Positions 31,918 through 43,499 of a stretch of 64,000 bases of DNA are shown piece after piece (position 1 is the first letter of the stretch; each line of letters starts with the position of its first letter). The notes below the pieces were generated by a model, which was given only the letters and a program-made list of their open reading frames with translations, searched no databases and had not been told where the DNA came from. Location: the NCBI GenBank assembly GCA_963383645.1, contig OY726563.1:31973575-32037574 (forward strand). Reading direction: 5' to 3'. The stretch comes from Muscardinus avellanarius (Eukaryota; Chordata; Mammalia; Rodentia; Gliridae). Made by a program: the position numbers and the translations under genes.

Positions 31918-32407
31918 ATTATGGTAGGCAGAATAATAGCCTCCCAAAAGATGTTCATCCACTAATTCACTAGAACTTGTGAATTTGGTGCCTTGCATAG
32001 CAAGGGGTAGTTAAGGGTACAGATAAAATTGGGGCTGTGAATCTCCTGACCTCCAGCTGTGAAAACCATTCTGGATTATCTGGTTAGACCCAACGTAATT
32101 GCAGGGGTCTTTGACAGATGAAAGTAGAAGACAAGTATCTGAATCAGAGGGATGTGGCATGAGAAAGACTCATGTTGTCATTTTTGGCAATTGAAGATGG
32201 AAGACGGCACCATGAGCCATGAAATGCAGGCAGCCTTTAGAAGCTGAAAAAAGCAAGAAAACAGATGGCATGCAGCCAGTACCTTGATTTTAGCCCAGTG
32301 GGACCCATTTTGGACCTCTGACCTCCAGAACTGTAAGGTGATAAATCTGTGTTGTTTTAAGCCACCAAATTTGTGGGAAAGTTTTACAAAAGCAACAGGA
32401 AATGAAA
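31918..32407 (+). mobile_element. MLT1-type solo LTR, nearly full length
   Basis: Begins tatggtaggcagaataatag and continues through 'gaaagtagaagacaag', 'catgagccatgaaatgcagg', 'cagtgggacccattttgga' and 'gacctccagaactgtaaggt', ending near the AATAAA-like 'gataaatctgtgttgtttta'. All are diagnostic MLT1 segments. No retroviral genes are attached. Confidence 0.8.
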
Positions 32408-32694
32408 GTTCTTGGCTTCTAGCACATGGCCAGGAAGTGAAAAGCTACCCGCTCTTGGCACTTAATTCATTTGTTGAATTTCTAGCACGATTTGAAAACA
32501 GTATCAAAAGATTTTTTTTGTCTTATTTTGTGAAAGAAACTTGTTTTATCTCTTAAACTCTAATCTTGGTGACCGCAGCCTTGTATGAGGAGATACTTTT
32601 TATAAAGATGCTATTATGCTACTTAATGAACTTGCTTCAATTATAGTGGTATTATTATGTATTTCTGTTCAGGGCCTTAGATTTATTCTCTCTT

Positions 32695-32790
32695 CCTACA
32701 GGGTCTCCCTGCACTGCCCAGGCTGGCTCCAATTTACAATTGTCCTGCTTCTCCTGAATTGCTGGGATTAGAGAAATACACCCCCACCCC
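32695..32790 (-). mobile_element. old B1-like fragment
   Basis: The segment cagggtctccctgcactgcc, ggctggctccaatttac and ttgctgggattagagaaa is a diverged reversed 7SL-type monomer. Confidence 0.5.
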
Positions 32791-32933
32791 CATTCTATCC
32801 TCTTTCTTTATGCTCCATTTTTACTCCTTTCTCTTCCAAAATGTTTTGTGATTTTGTGTAGTGCCTCCTGTTTCATTATTTTGTTTATTTCAGTAAAGTT
32901 ACATGTAATAAATGTACAGATAGCCGGCTGTGG

Positions 32934-33112
32934 TGGTGCAGGCTTGTAGTCCCAGTAACTTAGGAGGCTGAGACAGGAGGATTTCAGGTTTTCAGCCAGT
33001 CTTAGCTACTTAGTGAGATTCAGTTTCAAAATAAAAAGAATAAAAAATCAGTCTGGGAGGTGTAGCCCCTGCATTTAATCCCCAGTTACCCCTTACCCTG
33101 ACATACACAAAG
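32934..33112 (+). mobile_element. B1-dID SINE
   Basis: A sense dimer with a deleted ID centre (ggtgtagcccctgcatttaa). Similar acagatag flanks lie on both sides. Confidence 0.82.
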
Positions 33113-33117
33113 CACAA

Positions 33118-33585
33118 ATAGAGCACAGATAGTAAGTATGCAGTTGATTACATTTTGTAAACACATACAGCCATAAACAACATCTTAACCAAGGTATAGA
33201 ATATAACCATCACCCTACAAAGTTATTTTCATTTCTGATCTATGATCCTCTGTGCTCCTTCTGCCCCTAGACAACCTCTATTCTGATTTCTAACCATATA
33301 ATTAGTTTCTAACCATATAATTAGTTTTGCCTGTTTATGAACTCTGTTGAATGAGAATCACACAGTATGTACTCCTTTGTGTCTGACTTCTTCCACTCAA
33401 TCTCATATTTCTGAGATTCACAGGAACTCTTGAATAATCAAGCAGTTGTTTCTTTCCTTACTAATCAGCATTCTGTTGTATACATACCTGTGATTTGTTT
33501 ACCCATTCTCCTTTTGATGGACATTGGAGATGGACATTTTATTTTAATTATTTTAGCTATTAGGAATAAAAGAACATTCTAACTC
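33118..33585 (-). mobile_element. old L1 (L1M-type) antisense
   Basis: Clear reversed L1 order: 'ccaaggtatagaatataacc', 'tagttttgcctgtttatgaa', 'cacagtatgtactcctttgt', 'tttgatggacattggagatg'. It is the disrupted 3' region, with an internal 20-base duplication at 33289-33328. Confidence 0.75.
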
Positions 33586-33592
33586 AAGCCCC

Positions 33593-33659
33593 CCTTTTTT
33601 GTGAGTCTGGGGTTAGAACCCAGGGGCATTCAACCTCCAAACTACACCTCCTGCCCTAT
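33593..33659 (-). mobile_element. outer B1-dID SINE, piece 1 of 3
   Basis: The ID half (gtgagtctggggttagaacc to cctgccctat) of a copy later split twice. Other pieces are at 34011-34038 and 34225-34340. Confidence 0.8.
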
Positions 33660-34010
33660 ATTTTTTCTTTTAACAAGTTTTTTATTGAACATAAATAGTA
33701 TACATTTAAACTATATTTGGTGCCCTCTCCCCGCCGCCCCCGTTTTCCCTTCCCCCATCACACCAATGGTTGTCCAGGTTAATCATGTCATATTCATAAT
33801 TTTACACATGTTCAGATGTAGACCCTCATTAATCAAGATCAGCCTTCCTCCTCTCCTATCTTTCCATTCAAACTTTGCTGATGTTTCCTCTCCATTATCT
33901 GGAGTCCCACTGGTATCCTCTGTGTTTCCTAGTTTGGGCATATTAGAGGAAACATATGTACCTTCTCCTTCTGTGCTTGGCTGATCTCACTTAACATAAT
34001 GTTCTCCAGA
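33660..34010 (-). mobile_element. 5'-truncated L1 3' end nested in a SINE
   Basis: Begins with a T-rich tail (attttttcttttaac), includes the reversed polypurine tract (ccctctccccgccgcccccg) and ends ttaacataatgttctccaga, which also resembles the L1 near 47100. Duplicated cctgccctat flanks it (33650-33659 and 34011-34020). Confidence 0.75.
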
Positions 34011-34038
34011 CCTGCCCTATTTTTTATTCTTTATTTTG
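34011..34038 (-). mobile_element. outer B1-dID SINE, piece 2 of 3
   Basis: The short middle stretch cctgccctattttttattct lies between the two nested insertions. Confidence 0.7.
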
Positions 34039-34224
34039 GTTTTTTTTTTTTGGTGGTACTGGGGTTCCTGGAAGCCCTTCTACCTCCGGGCTACACTCCC
34101 AGACCTATTTTATATATCTGAAACAGGGTCTCTTGCGCCAGCGAGGCTGGCTTCGAACCTGCGCGATCCTCCTGTCTCCGCCTCCCAAGTGCGGGGATTA
34201 CAAGCGTGCGCCACCACGCCCGGC
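34039..34224 (-). mobile_element. short B1-dID subfamily SINE nested in the outer SINE
   Basis: The short, CpG-rich form with the perfect 15-bp target-site duplication ttattctttattttg (34024-34038 and 34225-34239). It is among the youngest-looking copies in the window. Confidence 0.95.
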
Positions 34225-34340
34225 TTATTCTTTATTTTGAAACAGGGCCTCACTGAGTTGTGGAGGGCCTCACTAAGTAGATGAGGCTGTCCATGAACTG
34301 AGATCCTCCTGTCTCAGCCTCCCAAATGCTGGGATTACAA
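34225..34340 (-). mobile_element. outer B1-dID SINE, piece 3 of 3
   Basis: The B1 half (gaaacagggcctcactgagt to aaatgctgggattacaa), truncated before its usual end. Confidence 0.8.
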
Positions 34341-34714
34341 AAAACCTTTCTTAAATAAATACATAGGAATGAGATTGCTAGTTTATATAATTCATAGGAT
34401 AGGTATATGTTTAATTTGATCAGAAGTTGCCAAAGCCTTTCCCACAGAGATGATAACATTTATCCTTTTGCCCATCATGTATGAGAGTTCTGGTTGTCAA
34501 GTTTGATTAGCAGTGTCCACACCATTGGTACCTAACACTCTTAGTTCTCATTGAATGATGGTGATGAGTTAATGCTGGAATGCAGCCTAAAAGCTTTTTT
34601 AGCAGAGTGAAACATAGTAGGTGGTGTCTCCATGAATGCAAAAAGTCAAATAAGAAAGGAGATGTGGCAGGGATAAGTAGAGGGAGAGGTGGTACCCAAT
34701 AGTAAAACAAAATC

Positions 34715-34860
34715 ATGACCTAGAGTCAAAGAAGCTGGAGTCAGCCCTAGTTGGTTCTGTTTCCTTTGGGAGTTAATTAGCTTTTTGGATCCTTAGTTTT
34801 CTCTTTTGCAAAATGGGGCTACTACCTCACTGACTTAATACAAATAGTAATAAACTATCC
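34715..34860 (+). mobile_element. MIR SINE
   Basis: The order 'gactctagg'-like start, 'ggttctgtttcctttgggag' and 'ttttgcaaaatggggctact' follows MIR. Confidence 0.6.
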
Positions 34861-34869
34861 TTCAGTGCA

Positions 34870-35025
34870 CTCTTATTGTGTGTACTTCCTAATAGGCTTC
34901 TTACTATGCTGAGAATTATATGCATTATCTCATTTTTTTCTCTTAAAGACCCAGTGAAGTAGACACTGCTGTTCTCATTTTACAGATGAATAAACTGTGT
35001 CAAAGATTCAAAGATTGTTGTTTGC
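34870..35025 (-). mobile_element. MIR-family SINE, reversed
   Basis: The sequence 'gcattatctcatttttttct', 'cagtgaagtagacactgctg' and 'cattttacagatgaataaac' is the reversed MIR core. Confidence 0.6.
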
Positions 35026-35119
35026 CAATATCTGTTCTTTCCTTGTTCCCCCAGAATTTAGCTGAAACTTTATCACCCCAAGTAAAGCTACAATCTCAAA
35101 GCAGCTAGGACTGGTGATC

Positions 35120-35445
35120 ATGTTTTCACTAATTAGCCACAAGGCAGAAGTGTGATTCATGACTTCTAAAAGATGTCTTTGAAGGGTGAGAGAATATTTT
35201 TACTCCTTTCTCTTTCTTACTGGATGGAATGACATGGAAGGCTGGACATCCAGCAGTCACTGCACAATGAAATTCAGCAACATATTGAGAAAGCAGAGAA
35301 ATAAGGAAGAAGGAACTGGGTTTCCCATTGTCCTGAATGACTGACTCCTGCACTTTGTTTACAAAATCCAGAAATAAACTTTTATCTTGTTTAAGTTACT
35401 GTCATTTCTGTCACTCGTGCACAAATAGAATCCTAACTAATACTA
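35120..35445 (+). mobile_element. LTR fragment (ERVL or MaLR type)
   Basis: The 3' end 'gaaataaacttttatcttgt ttaagttactg…' and 'aatcctaactaatac' is typical of mammalian solo LTRs. The upstream boundary is uncertain. Confidence 0.5.
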
Positions 35446-36056
35446 ACAGAAGCTGTTCGAAGGAAAATTCAATCTTCAAGGTATTACAAAGATTAAATTA
35501 TAACTTAAAATCATGACATATGCATTTGCTAATTGTTAATAAAATATGAGGGACAGGGAAAGAAGGAACTCTTTAAGAAAGAAGCTTCTTTTCTTTGCTT
35601 GATTCATTCTTTCAAACTTTATAAGATGCGGCAACCAAAGTCTGAATTATTCTAATCAGTTACTTATTTCGGTAGATTTTCCAGGTCTCTTTCTGCTCTT
35701 TTTTAGTCTTTTGCATCATTGCTTACTAGTTTATCCACCAAAGAAAACTCACACTAGAAGCTTTAGATTCTTGTCGATAACTCTCCTATAGCCTTGTAAA
35801 TAGCATAAATTCAAATGCAAACCAATCATTCCCGAATTAGGGTCTGCATGGAGTGAGAATGCTTCTAAAGAAGGGTGACTGGCTCCCAACCCTCACTCCT
35901 TCCCAGTGTGATTTTTGAAGGCAGAATAAACAGGAAATGGAGTGTGAGGGGGAGGAGTAGATAGGAGAGGCTTTCCAAAACAGTTTGCACCTGGTCTACA
36001 CAAACTCAGAAGGAACAAGCTCTAAAAGAAAGGCACAATCCCTCCCCTTCCTCTTC
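35446..36056. other. unique intergenic DNA
   Basis: No repeat or gene recognised. Confidence 0.4.
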
Positions 36057-36128
36057 CTTCCTTCCTTCCTTCCTTCCTTCCTTCCTTCCTTCCTTCCTTC
36101 CTTCGTTCCTTCCTTCCTTCCTTCCCTT
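36057..36128. repeat. (TTCC)n microsatellite
   Basis: About 17 TTCC units with one cgttcc interruption, all pyrimidine on the + strand. Confidence 0.95.
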
Positions 36129-36310
36129 TCTTTCTTGTGAAAGTCCAGTAGTATCAGATACAAGAGCTCACATGTGTTTTTAAGAATTTCTAAGCTCAAA
36201 GCAAAGACCAAATGTAGACAAACAATATAGCAATACCATAAGAGAATGGAGTTATCGCGGTTCTGAGAACATGCAGGGAGGTCAAGAAGCCTTCTTGGAA
36301 GTGATATTTA

Positions 36311-36475
36311 ATTCAGGAAATATTTATTGAGCACCTACTGTGTACCAGGCATTAGGATATGTGCTGATGGTGATAGTGACCATTACTCAGTCTATGGCCT
36401 CAAATGCTTATAGTCCAGAGGAAATACAGACAAGTAAATAGGCAGTTATAAAACAGCCTAAGAAGTGGTACCACA
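36311..36475 (-). mobile_element. L2 LINE 3' end, reversed
   Basis: The hallmark 'atttattgagcacctactgt', 'gtaccaggcattaggatatg' and 'gacaagtaaataggcagtta' is reversed L2. Confidence 0.75.
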
Positions 36476-36489
36476 CTGGGTGAAAGGCC

Positions 36490-37395
36490 AACTCCAGGTT
36501 GGACCCTAAATCAGGCCTGAGAATTAAGGAAAAGTCTTATGCACACTGTTCCAAAAGTTCCATCCAAAAATCTAATCCCTATTACTCCCTAAAATCAATG
36601 GGGTTGAGATGAATCTCTGGAGCTATATCTAAGTCTTAGACCTGGGTGGGTAGAGTGTGAGAGATAAACACAAGACATAAGCAAAAGCAACATTATGAGG
36701 AAAGTTTCAAAATATACTAAGGATCTACCTCCTCATATAATGTGTCCACAAGGACAAATTGCCTCTATAATATTTTTGCCACATATGTACAGCCTAAATT
36801 TAATCATGAGGAAACATCAGGCAGATCCACGTTGAGTGACATTCTACAAAATATCTGGCCTATATTCTTCAGAAGTGTCAAAGTCATGAGAGGTAATGAT
36901 GAAGGAAATTATTCTAAGATGAAAGAGACTTAAGAGACAGAAAAACAGAATGTACTGTGTGATCATGGAGCTGAAATATCAACATATATATGTATATGTC
37001 TTCTGCTATTAAAGACATAAGTTGTTTAATTATAAAAATTTGAATCAAGTTTGTATATTAAAGGTATATTGTAGTGATGTTAATTTCTGATTATGATAAT
37101 TATACTGCAATTATGTAAGTTATTATCATTTCTAGGAAGATATACACTGAAATATTTAGGGGCAAAGGGTCATTGTTTTGCAATTTATTCTCAAACGATT
37201 CAGAAAGAAATGAAAGAAGCGAAATGAGATTTTTTTGGTATAGTTCCTGAAACTTTTTTGTATGTCATTTCAAAGAGAAAGCTTTAACTAAGCTAAGTAC
37301 TTTTGACTTAATCCAAGGATAATAGGCAATGATGGGCCTTGGAAGTGAGATAGAAGAAATAAAAGAAATAGAAAAGAAGAAAAATGAAACTTTAA
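36490..37395. other. AT-rich unique DNA
   Basis: No recognised repeat or gene. Confidence 0.4.
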
Positions 37396-37399
37396 TATG

Positions 37400-38190
37400 A
37401 AAGCCTTGTGCTAAAAATTCCTCACTCCCCAGAACAGGTCCCCCACTCCCCAGAACAGGCCCCCTACTCCCAAATTTCTGGAAAATTTACATATCTTTAC
37501 TCATTCACTTTTTTAAAAATACCTTGAACTGTTAATTACCCCACCTAGGGTTATTTAAGTAGGAGAGATATCTGTTGGTCAGACAATAGAAGCCACACAA
37601 AAGATCTAGGTAATCCCAGTATTTGGGAGGCTGAGAAAGAAAGAATACAGGTTCCAGCCAGCCTAAGCAATTTAGCAAGTTCCTCAGGACCTTAACAAGG
37701 CCCTGTTTCAAAATAAAATAGGCCCAAGGGTTCAGTTTGGAGGTGGAATGCCTCTGGGCATTCCCCCATCCCTGAAAGGAAAAAAAAAAAGAAAAGAAGG
37801 AAAGAAAAAAAATCCAGAAAGATAACTCTCCAGAAAACCCAAACAGGAAACTAATTCACTTATGATATTACCTGGAACACTCTTAGCCATCTACCTGTGA
37901 ATACTTTCAGCAAAAGTAATTGATTTGACAATAAGGGTTTCATTGGGACCCAGAAAGTGACTCTAACACCCTAGTCTTATGATTACCTTATATTTTATGA
38001 TTTTGAGGACTAATGTACTCACATACCTCCCCCTCCCACCAGACTTCTCTTAAAAAAAAGACCCATGAATCCCCAAAGTGAATGTCTCAGAGATGGCCTG
38101 CATTTTCCCTTGAATGTATATTTCTTGCTTTTCCAAATAAACTTCTATTTATGTCTCTGACTGGCTCCTACTGAAATTCTTTTCCATCAT
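37400..38190 (+). mobile_element. possible solo LTR split by a SINE
   Basis: A 24-base tandem duplication (ctccccagaacagg…, 37427-37472) lies in the 5' part. The 3' end has 'ccaaataaacttctatttat gtctctgactggctcc', a U5-like polyadenylation region. The family is not identified. Confidence 0.4.
37604..37795 (+). mobile_element. 5'-truncated B1-dID SINE
   Basis: Starts within B1 at aggtaatcccagtatttggg and ends in an A/G-rich tail after attcccccatccctg. Confidence 0.75.
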
Positions 38191-38639
38191 ATAAGTTAAG
38201 GACTCTGCAGGTTCTGAGTTGAGTTTCTCTGTCTTCCTGAGTGGGGACACCCTGGACCCTTCATGGAATCTGCTCCCTTGACAAGAGGGTGCTGGCTTTT
38301 AAATGATGCCTCTCTCAGCAATGCAGTGAATGTTTTAATTTGGGAAGCACAAGAGAGGCTGATGGTGGCCTCAAATAGAGTGGTGGCAGTGGAGTGATGT
38401 GAATATATCAATGCAATATTTAGGGAATAGAAATCAGAGGACCTGATGAGATGTTATGGAGATGATAGTGAAAGAGAAATCAAAGGTGGTATTGGTGGTC
38501 TTCCTGGGATGACTGAGTAGATCCATGTCGAATGTATGAGGCAGGACCAGAGACAAAGGAACAGGTTTTAGAGGGAAAGATGATTTTTTAAAAAAAATTT
38601 AGACATGAGTGCCAAGCTAGCTTTAGCTATAGCCTTTCC

Positions 38640-39180
38640 CATCTAAATTTATAACAGTTCCATCGTTCCAGTTACCCAGATCCCACATTTTGGAGATGCT
38701 CTTGATTCCTTTCTTTTATAAGACACTTATCAGAAGTCATATTGACTCTGACTTCAGAAAATGTCAAATATCTTCCATTTCTTACCACTCCCAGTGACAC
38801 TATGTTGTATTAACCACCACAATATCCCACCTGGATTATTGCAGTAGCTTCCTAACGGGTCTCTCTGCATCTATGCCTTCCTTCTCCAGTGGCCAGATAG
38901 ATGTCATCAAAACAAATTTCATGTCAAAACAAATTTCATGTAAGTCCTTGTATTCAAACAGTGCAATGATTCCTCCTACCTCTCAGTGTAAAAGGCTTCT
39001 AAGGGCCATCAGGATCCTGCATAGAATAGCTTCCAGCACTGCTCTGATCTCATCTTACATTCTTCTCCTTGGTTACTGGGGTGCTCCTCAAACATTCCAG
39101 ACATGCTTCAGCCTAGGGGTCCTTGCTTTTGCTATTCTCTCTTCTGAAACACTCTTTTCTCACATACCAATGTAACAGAA
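38640..39180 (+). mobile_element. L2 LINE 3' region
   Basis: L2-like order: 'accaccacaatatcccacct', 'tggattattgcagtagcttc', 'cagtgtaaaaggcttctaag', 'catgcttcagcctaggggtc'. It includes an 18-base tandem duplication (aacaaatttcatgtc, 38901-38940). Non-coding. Confidence 0.6.
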
Positions 39181-40374
39181 AAACTTGAATTGGCAGACAA
39201 ACAAAATAGAATCATTTTCACTCTTGCATAAAGGAACCGTGGAGGTAAGGTGTCCAGGAACGCTACCATGTTCCATTAGTGTCATCAGGCTCTGGGCTCA
39301 GATATTTGTGCTTCCATAGCCTCAGCATCCCTTTCTAAGAAGACTTTATGATACAGTGGGGAGACTAGAGCTCCAGAAATTGTTTATGTTTCAAGCTTCC
39401 AGCAGGAGGGCAGGCAGAAAGAAGCAGAGGAGCACTAAGTGTTTGTCCTCAACTGAGTCACTTCCATTATAAGCAGGTATCTCAGACCTGAAACAAGTAA
39501 TTCTGGGTAGAGGTCTTTGTTTACAATTTACTCACAACTTCCAACTTGAAGGCCTTTAGAAGAACTTTGTCTTCTACATTAGCAGGCCATATTTAGTTGC
39601 TAGGAAGGCTGGAAAATGCAGTTGTTTCTTTCAGGTGGCAACATGCCTAGGTAAAACTTAGAGTTCTGTTATTAACGAGAAAGGAGAGAGAATAGATATT
39701 GGCATCAGTAGCCAGCAATCTTTGCCGCAAACCTCTTGTTTCTGATGTTGATGATCTCACCATTCCCCTTATCCTCTGCCAGCATGACCACAGGGCCAGG
39801 TGCCACATGGCTCATCTTAAGTGTGGATAATGGGAAGTGGGGAGCCCAGTTTTCAAGTCATGCTAGTGGTGGTAGAAAGGAGAGACAGGCTATGAGAGAG
39901 GGTGTAGATACCCCAGATATAGAAAAGGAAAGGGAAGGAGAAATAAATGGAGAAATCAGGACTGTGATTCTTGATGACTTTGAAAGTAAAGTGGATCTTG
40001 ACTCTTCCTACTGATGTTTCTTTTCTCTTTCCTTTATGTAACCATAAACTGTTTGGGTCGTCTATATATGGTCTGGTATGACAAAGCCTAGTTGTTCCAC
40101 TGAGCCAGGGTGTGAAATGTCACCCTTCAGAATCTCTCAGCTTCTCATTCTTTTTTCATCTTCATTTCAGGGGAGGAGATTGGTAATTCTTTCTAGCCAT
40201 GTATGATATTCTCCTGTACATCATGTATAAAGAGACCCCTAAGTATGACAGTGCCTTCCCTTCAGAGTGATGACAATAAATTACAATAATGTATCTTCTG
40301 AGGTATAAGCCTCTTGGGAGTATAGGCGTGTATTAAAATAATCTAAATTATTTTAATAAGCTAGCAGTATTAAG
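39181..40374. other. unique intergenic DNA
   Basis: No recognisable repeat. A 92-codon open frame at 39736-40014 has no recognisable features. Confidence 0.4.
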
Positions 40375-40386
40375 AAATTGCAGGAG

Positions 40387-40620
40387 CTGGGCGTGGTGGC
40401 ACATGCTTGTAATCCCAGCATTTGGGAGGCTGAGACAGGAGGATATGGGTTTGTGGACAGCCTCAGTGAGGCCCTTTACAACTCAATGAGGCACTGTTTC
40501 AAAATAAAGAATAAAAAGTAGAGGGAGAAGTGTATCTCAGAGGTATGCCCCTGGGTTTCATCCCTAGTACTGAAAAAAAAAAAAGAAGAAAGAAAGGAAG
40601 GAAGAAAGAAAGAAAGAAAG
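40387..40620 (+). mobile_element. B1-dID SINE with (GAAA)n tail
   Basis: A sense dimer with flanks aaa(t/c)tgcaggag (40375-40386 and 40621-40632) and a purine microsatellite tail. Confidence 0.92.
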
Positions 40621-41444
40621 AAACTGCAGGAGTTAAAAAGTTTAAACCCAAACCCAAGGGACCATTTCTTAGAATTTGACATGTCCACAGACACTTTTAC
40701 AAAACAAGGCAGGCAAAATATAGTTAATAATACATCAAATATATCACCGAGAAAAGAGTCTTTAGGAACATCCGATATTCTCTAATAACTGGTTACCTAT
40801 GCCTGAGCAACAGGAGGGATTTTATTTTTATTTATTTTTAACTTTTCTTTATTATGTCTTCTTTAAATCATTTAAACAATTTAATTATTTCTTTTTAGAA
40901 ATTATTGTATTTTTATGGAAGTTTTAGTGTCATATTAAACCCCACCTACAAACCTAAGTCTTGCCAAATCGCCACGGGGTGATACTTATTACTCAGTGAG
41001 GAGGCAGTTGACATGTAAATGCTCTTGTGTGACAGTGTGCATTGGTGGCACGTGTATTGGAAGTGGGGGGGAGGCCCCATTTACAAGGCAACTCCCCAGT
41101 TACCAAGAGACTGTATTCTAACCAACACAAATCAAAGTTTGTTTGAGAGAGAGGCGTGGCTGAATAGTTTCCCATTCTTTGTAGGGTTAATGACTAAACA
41201 GGAGGCCCAGGGTGTTTGCTTGTTAGGAAATCCAGGGCACCAGGATCCAATCCCAGCCAACAGAAATGATTTGTTCTTACACTGTCACCTCATATAAAGA
41301 TTTGCCATGTAAATACCTATTTTGAGGCAGGCTAAGGGAAGGATAGGGACCTTTTAGGTATGGAACACTGGGAAAAGAAAATTGTTCTAAATTTTAAGCC
41401 AATAACAGTGTGTATACTTGAGAAAATATTTGAAAGTGTGTTGA

Positions 41445-41660
41445 GTTTTAGCTGGGCGTGGTGGTGCACGTTTGTAATCCCAGCATTTGGGAGGCTGAGA
41501 CAGGAGAATCGCGGTTCGTGGCCAGCCTCAGCTACTTAGTGAGGCTCTTTGCAACTCAGTGAGACCCTTTTTCAAAATAATAAGAATAAAAAATAGGGCT
41601 GGTGGTATATCTCACAGGTAGAATGCCCCTGGGTTCCATTCCCAGTACCGAAAAAAAAAA
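41445..41660 (+). mobile_element. B1-dID SINE
   Basis: A sense dimer with the target-site duplication aaagtgtgttga (41433-41444 and 41661-41672). Confidence 0.94.
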
Positions 41661-41672
41661 AAAGTGTGTTGA

Positions 41673-43403
41673 TATTTTAGAAAAAAAGGAAAGGAGAGGA
41701 TGAGGTCTTGGATATTGAACTATGGAGAAATAGAGATGAAGATGTAATACCATGACCAGCATGGCTGTTGCAGTGGCAAGGAGACTGTGAGGAGCCAGGT
41801 ACTGCTGGGCAGGATGAACCTGCTGAGGAGGAAAGGGTGGGAGTCACATACACAAAGTCAGAGCCAAGGTCTATGGAGCACAACAGAGTCAGTGTCAACA
41901 CATCTTTAATCTGGAAGATGTTTTTCAGAAAGGTAGAAGGTCTTGATATCTGTCTTTTGTATAATCAAATGTATTCCTGCCTCAGCAAACTAATTCATTC
42001 CCTAAAGATGAGTAATTCTGTAGAAACGGCCCAATTCTGTGACATAATGCCTAGTAGGAATTCTAACCATTTCTTGATAAAGGTCAGTTACTAACAAATT
42101 TTTCACATAGAGACTGAGATTTGCCGATAATTTCAAGATAAAATAACTGTCTGTATCTGATTCAAAGCATTTTGCCAAAAGAAACATTTCTTCTATCTAT
42201 TGAGAAAATGATTTTATCTAAGGTATTATTTACAGTAGAAATTTCCTTTTCAAGATGAGCCTATGATGAACCTTTTCTTTTCAAGAGGAGCCTATGATGG
42301 ACACCATGTCTTCATAAGGTCATGGCAGCGTGAGCATCACTGTCACATCAGAAAGAAGCCCTTTGATTAGATTTTACTCCTCAACTCAGGTAATAATGGG
42401 ATCCGTAAGTCAGGAGTAGAGTAATTTATTTTGGTCATTTAAACAACATAATTATCTTTACTCATTTTGGACACATTTTTTCAAAATATGGTTCATTCAC
42501 ATTTGTTTGTAGCTATTATAGTTAGATTTGACTCAGTTTGAAAAGGCAGTGTCTTTTGTTTTTAAATCATGAAAGTTAAGATGCAGAAAAATAAGCCACT
42601 TTGCTATTTGAATATGATATTTTAATCACCTAAGTCGAAGAAGTCAAGGTTCCATTTTCATGGCAGGTATAATTTGCAGATGATCTTCTTGTTTATTTCC
42701 ATCTGTTCCTAGAGTGAAGTTGGGGTTTTACAAAAATCTTCAAACCAAGAGAGTTACTAAGGTTCATACTATTAGGCTGATATCAGAAATGTTCCCTCCC
42801 GTAGTTTTTTTTTTTTTCCCCTCAGTTGAAAAGCAGATGGGTTTATGACCTTAAAATGATCACCTGAATAAGGGATGTATCTCACTGAGGGATATTGTGT
42901 GGGAAGAGATGTGTCAAATACTGAAAGCCCAGATATAAAAAGAGGATATGAGACATGAAATGGCAAAAAATGATAATCTTAACTGTATGAAAAGAAATGA
43001 CCAATAAATGACCTTAGGATGAGAATCAATGTGCTTGGCCAGAAGCTTGTTCTGACAATAGTTGTACCTCTTCTCAGCCTCTCATGATGATTTTAGATTA
43101 AAGTGGCATACATTTCCTTCAAAGCTAACTCCATTTGTTCATACTTTCTTCCCAAAGCAATTTCTTTCCATTTAAATAAAGTCTCCTATGAGAATTAACT
43201 TTCATATGATACTTAACCACTTAGTAAACACTAAAGTGTCATAGGAATGTTTAATCTTACAATAGTGGGACATAAATCTACATGAAAATAAAAATGTAAG
43301 AAGTCGTGCTTAATCTTTATCACACTACAACTAAAATGCCAATACTGATACTACTACTAATAAAGCCATGTTAGTATTATAATTCTTATAAGTTAAATAA
43401 TAA

Positions 43404-43404
<1 letters not shown>
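41673..43404. other. SINE-poor unique DNA
   Basis: Contains a small diverged direct repeat (42246-42300, 'ttttcaagatgagcctatga' and 'ttttcaagaggagcctatga'). No gene recognised. Confidence 0.4.

Positions 43405-43479
<75 letters not shown>
43405..43479. repeat. (CA)16(TA)22 compound microsatellite
   Basis: A (CA)n run passes directly into an uninterrupted (TA)n run. Confidence 0.95.
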
Positions 43480-43484
<5 letters not shown>

Positions 43485-43499
43485 TAACAGATCCTTCCA

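Noticed and set aside
31918..32407. Possible endogenous retrovirus
   Set aside because: Only a solo LTR is present. No gag, pol or env sequence or paired LTR is seen nearby.
41768..42094. 108-codon frame
   Set aside because: No recognisable protein, splice context or codon bias. Probably chance.
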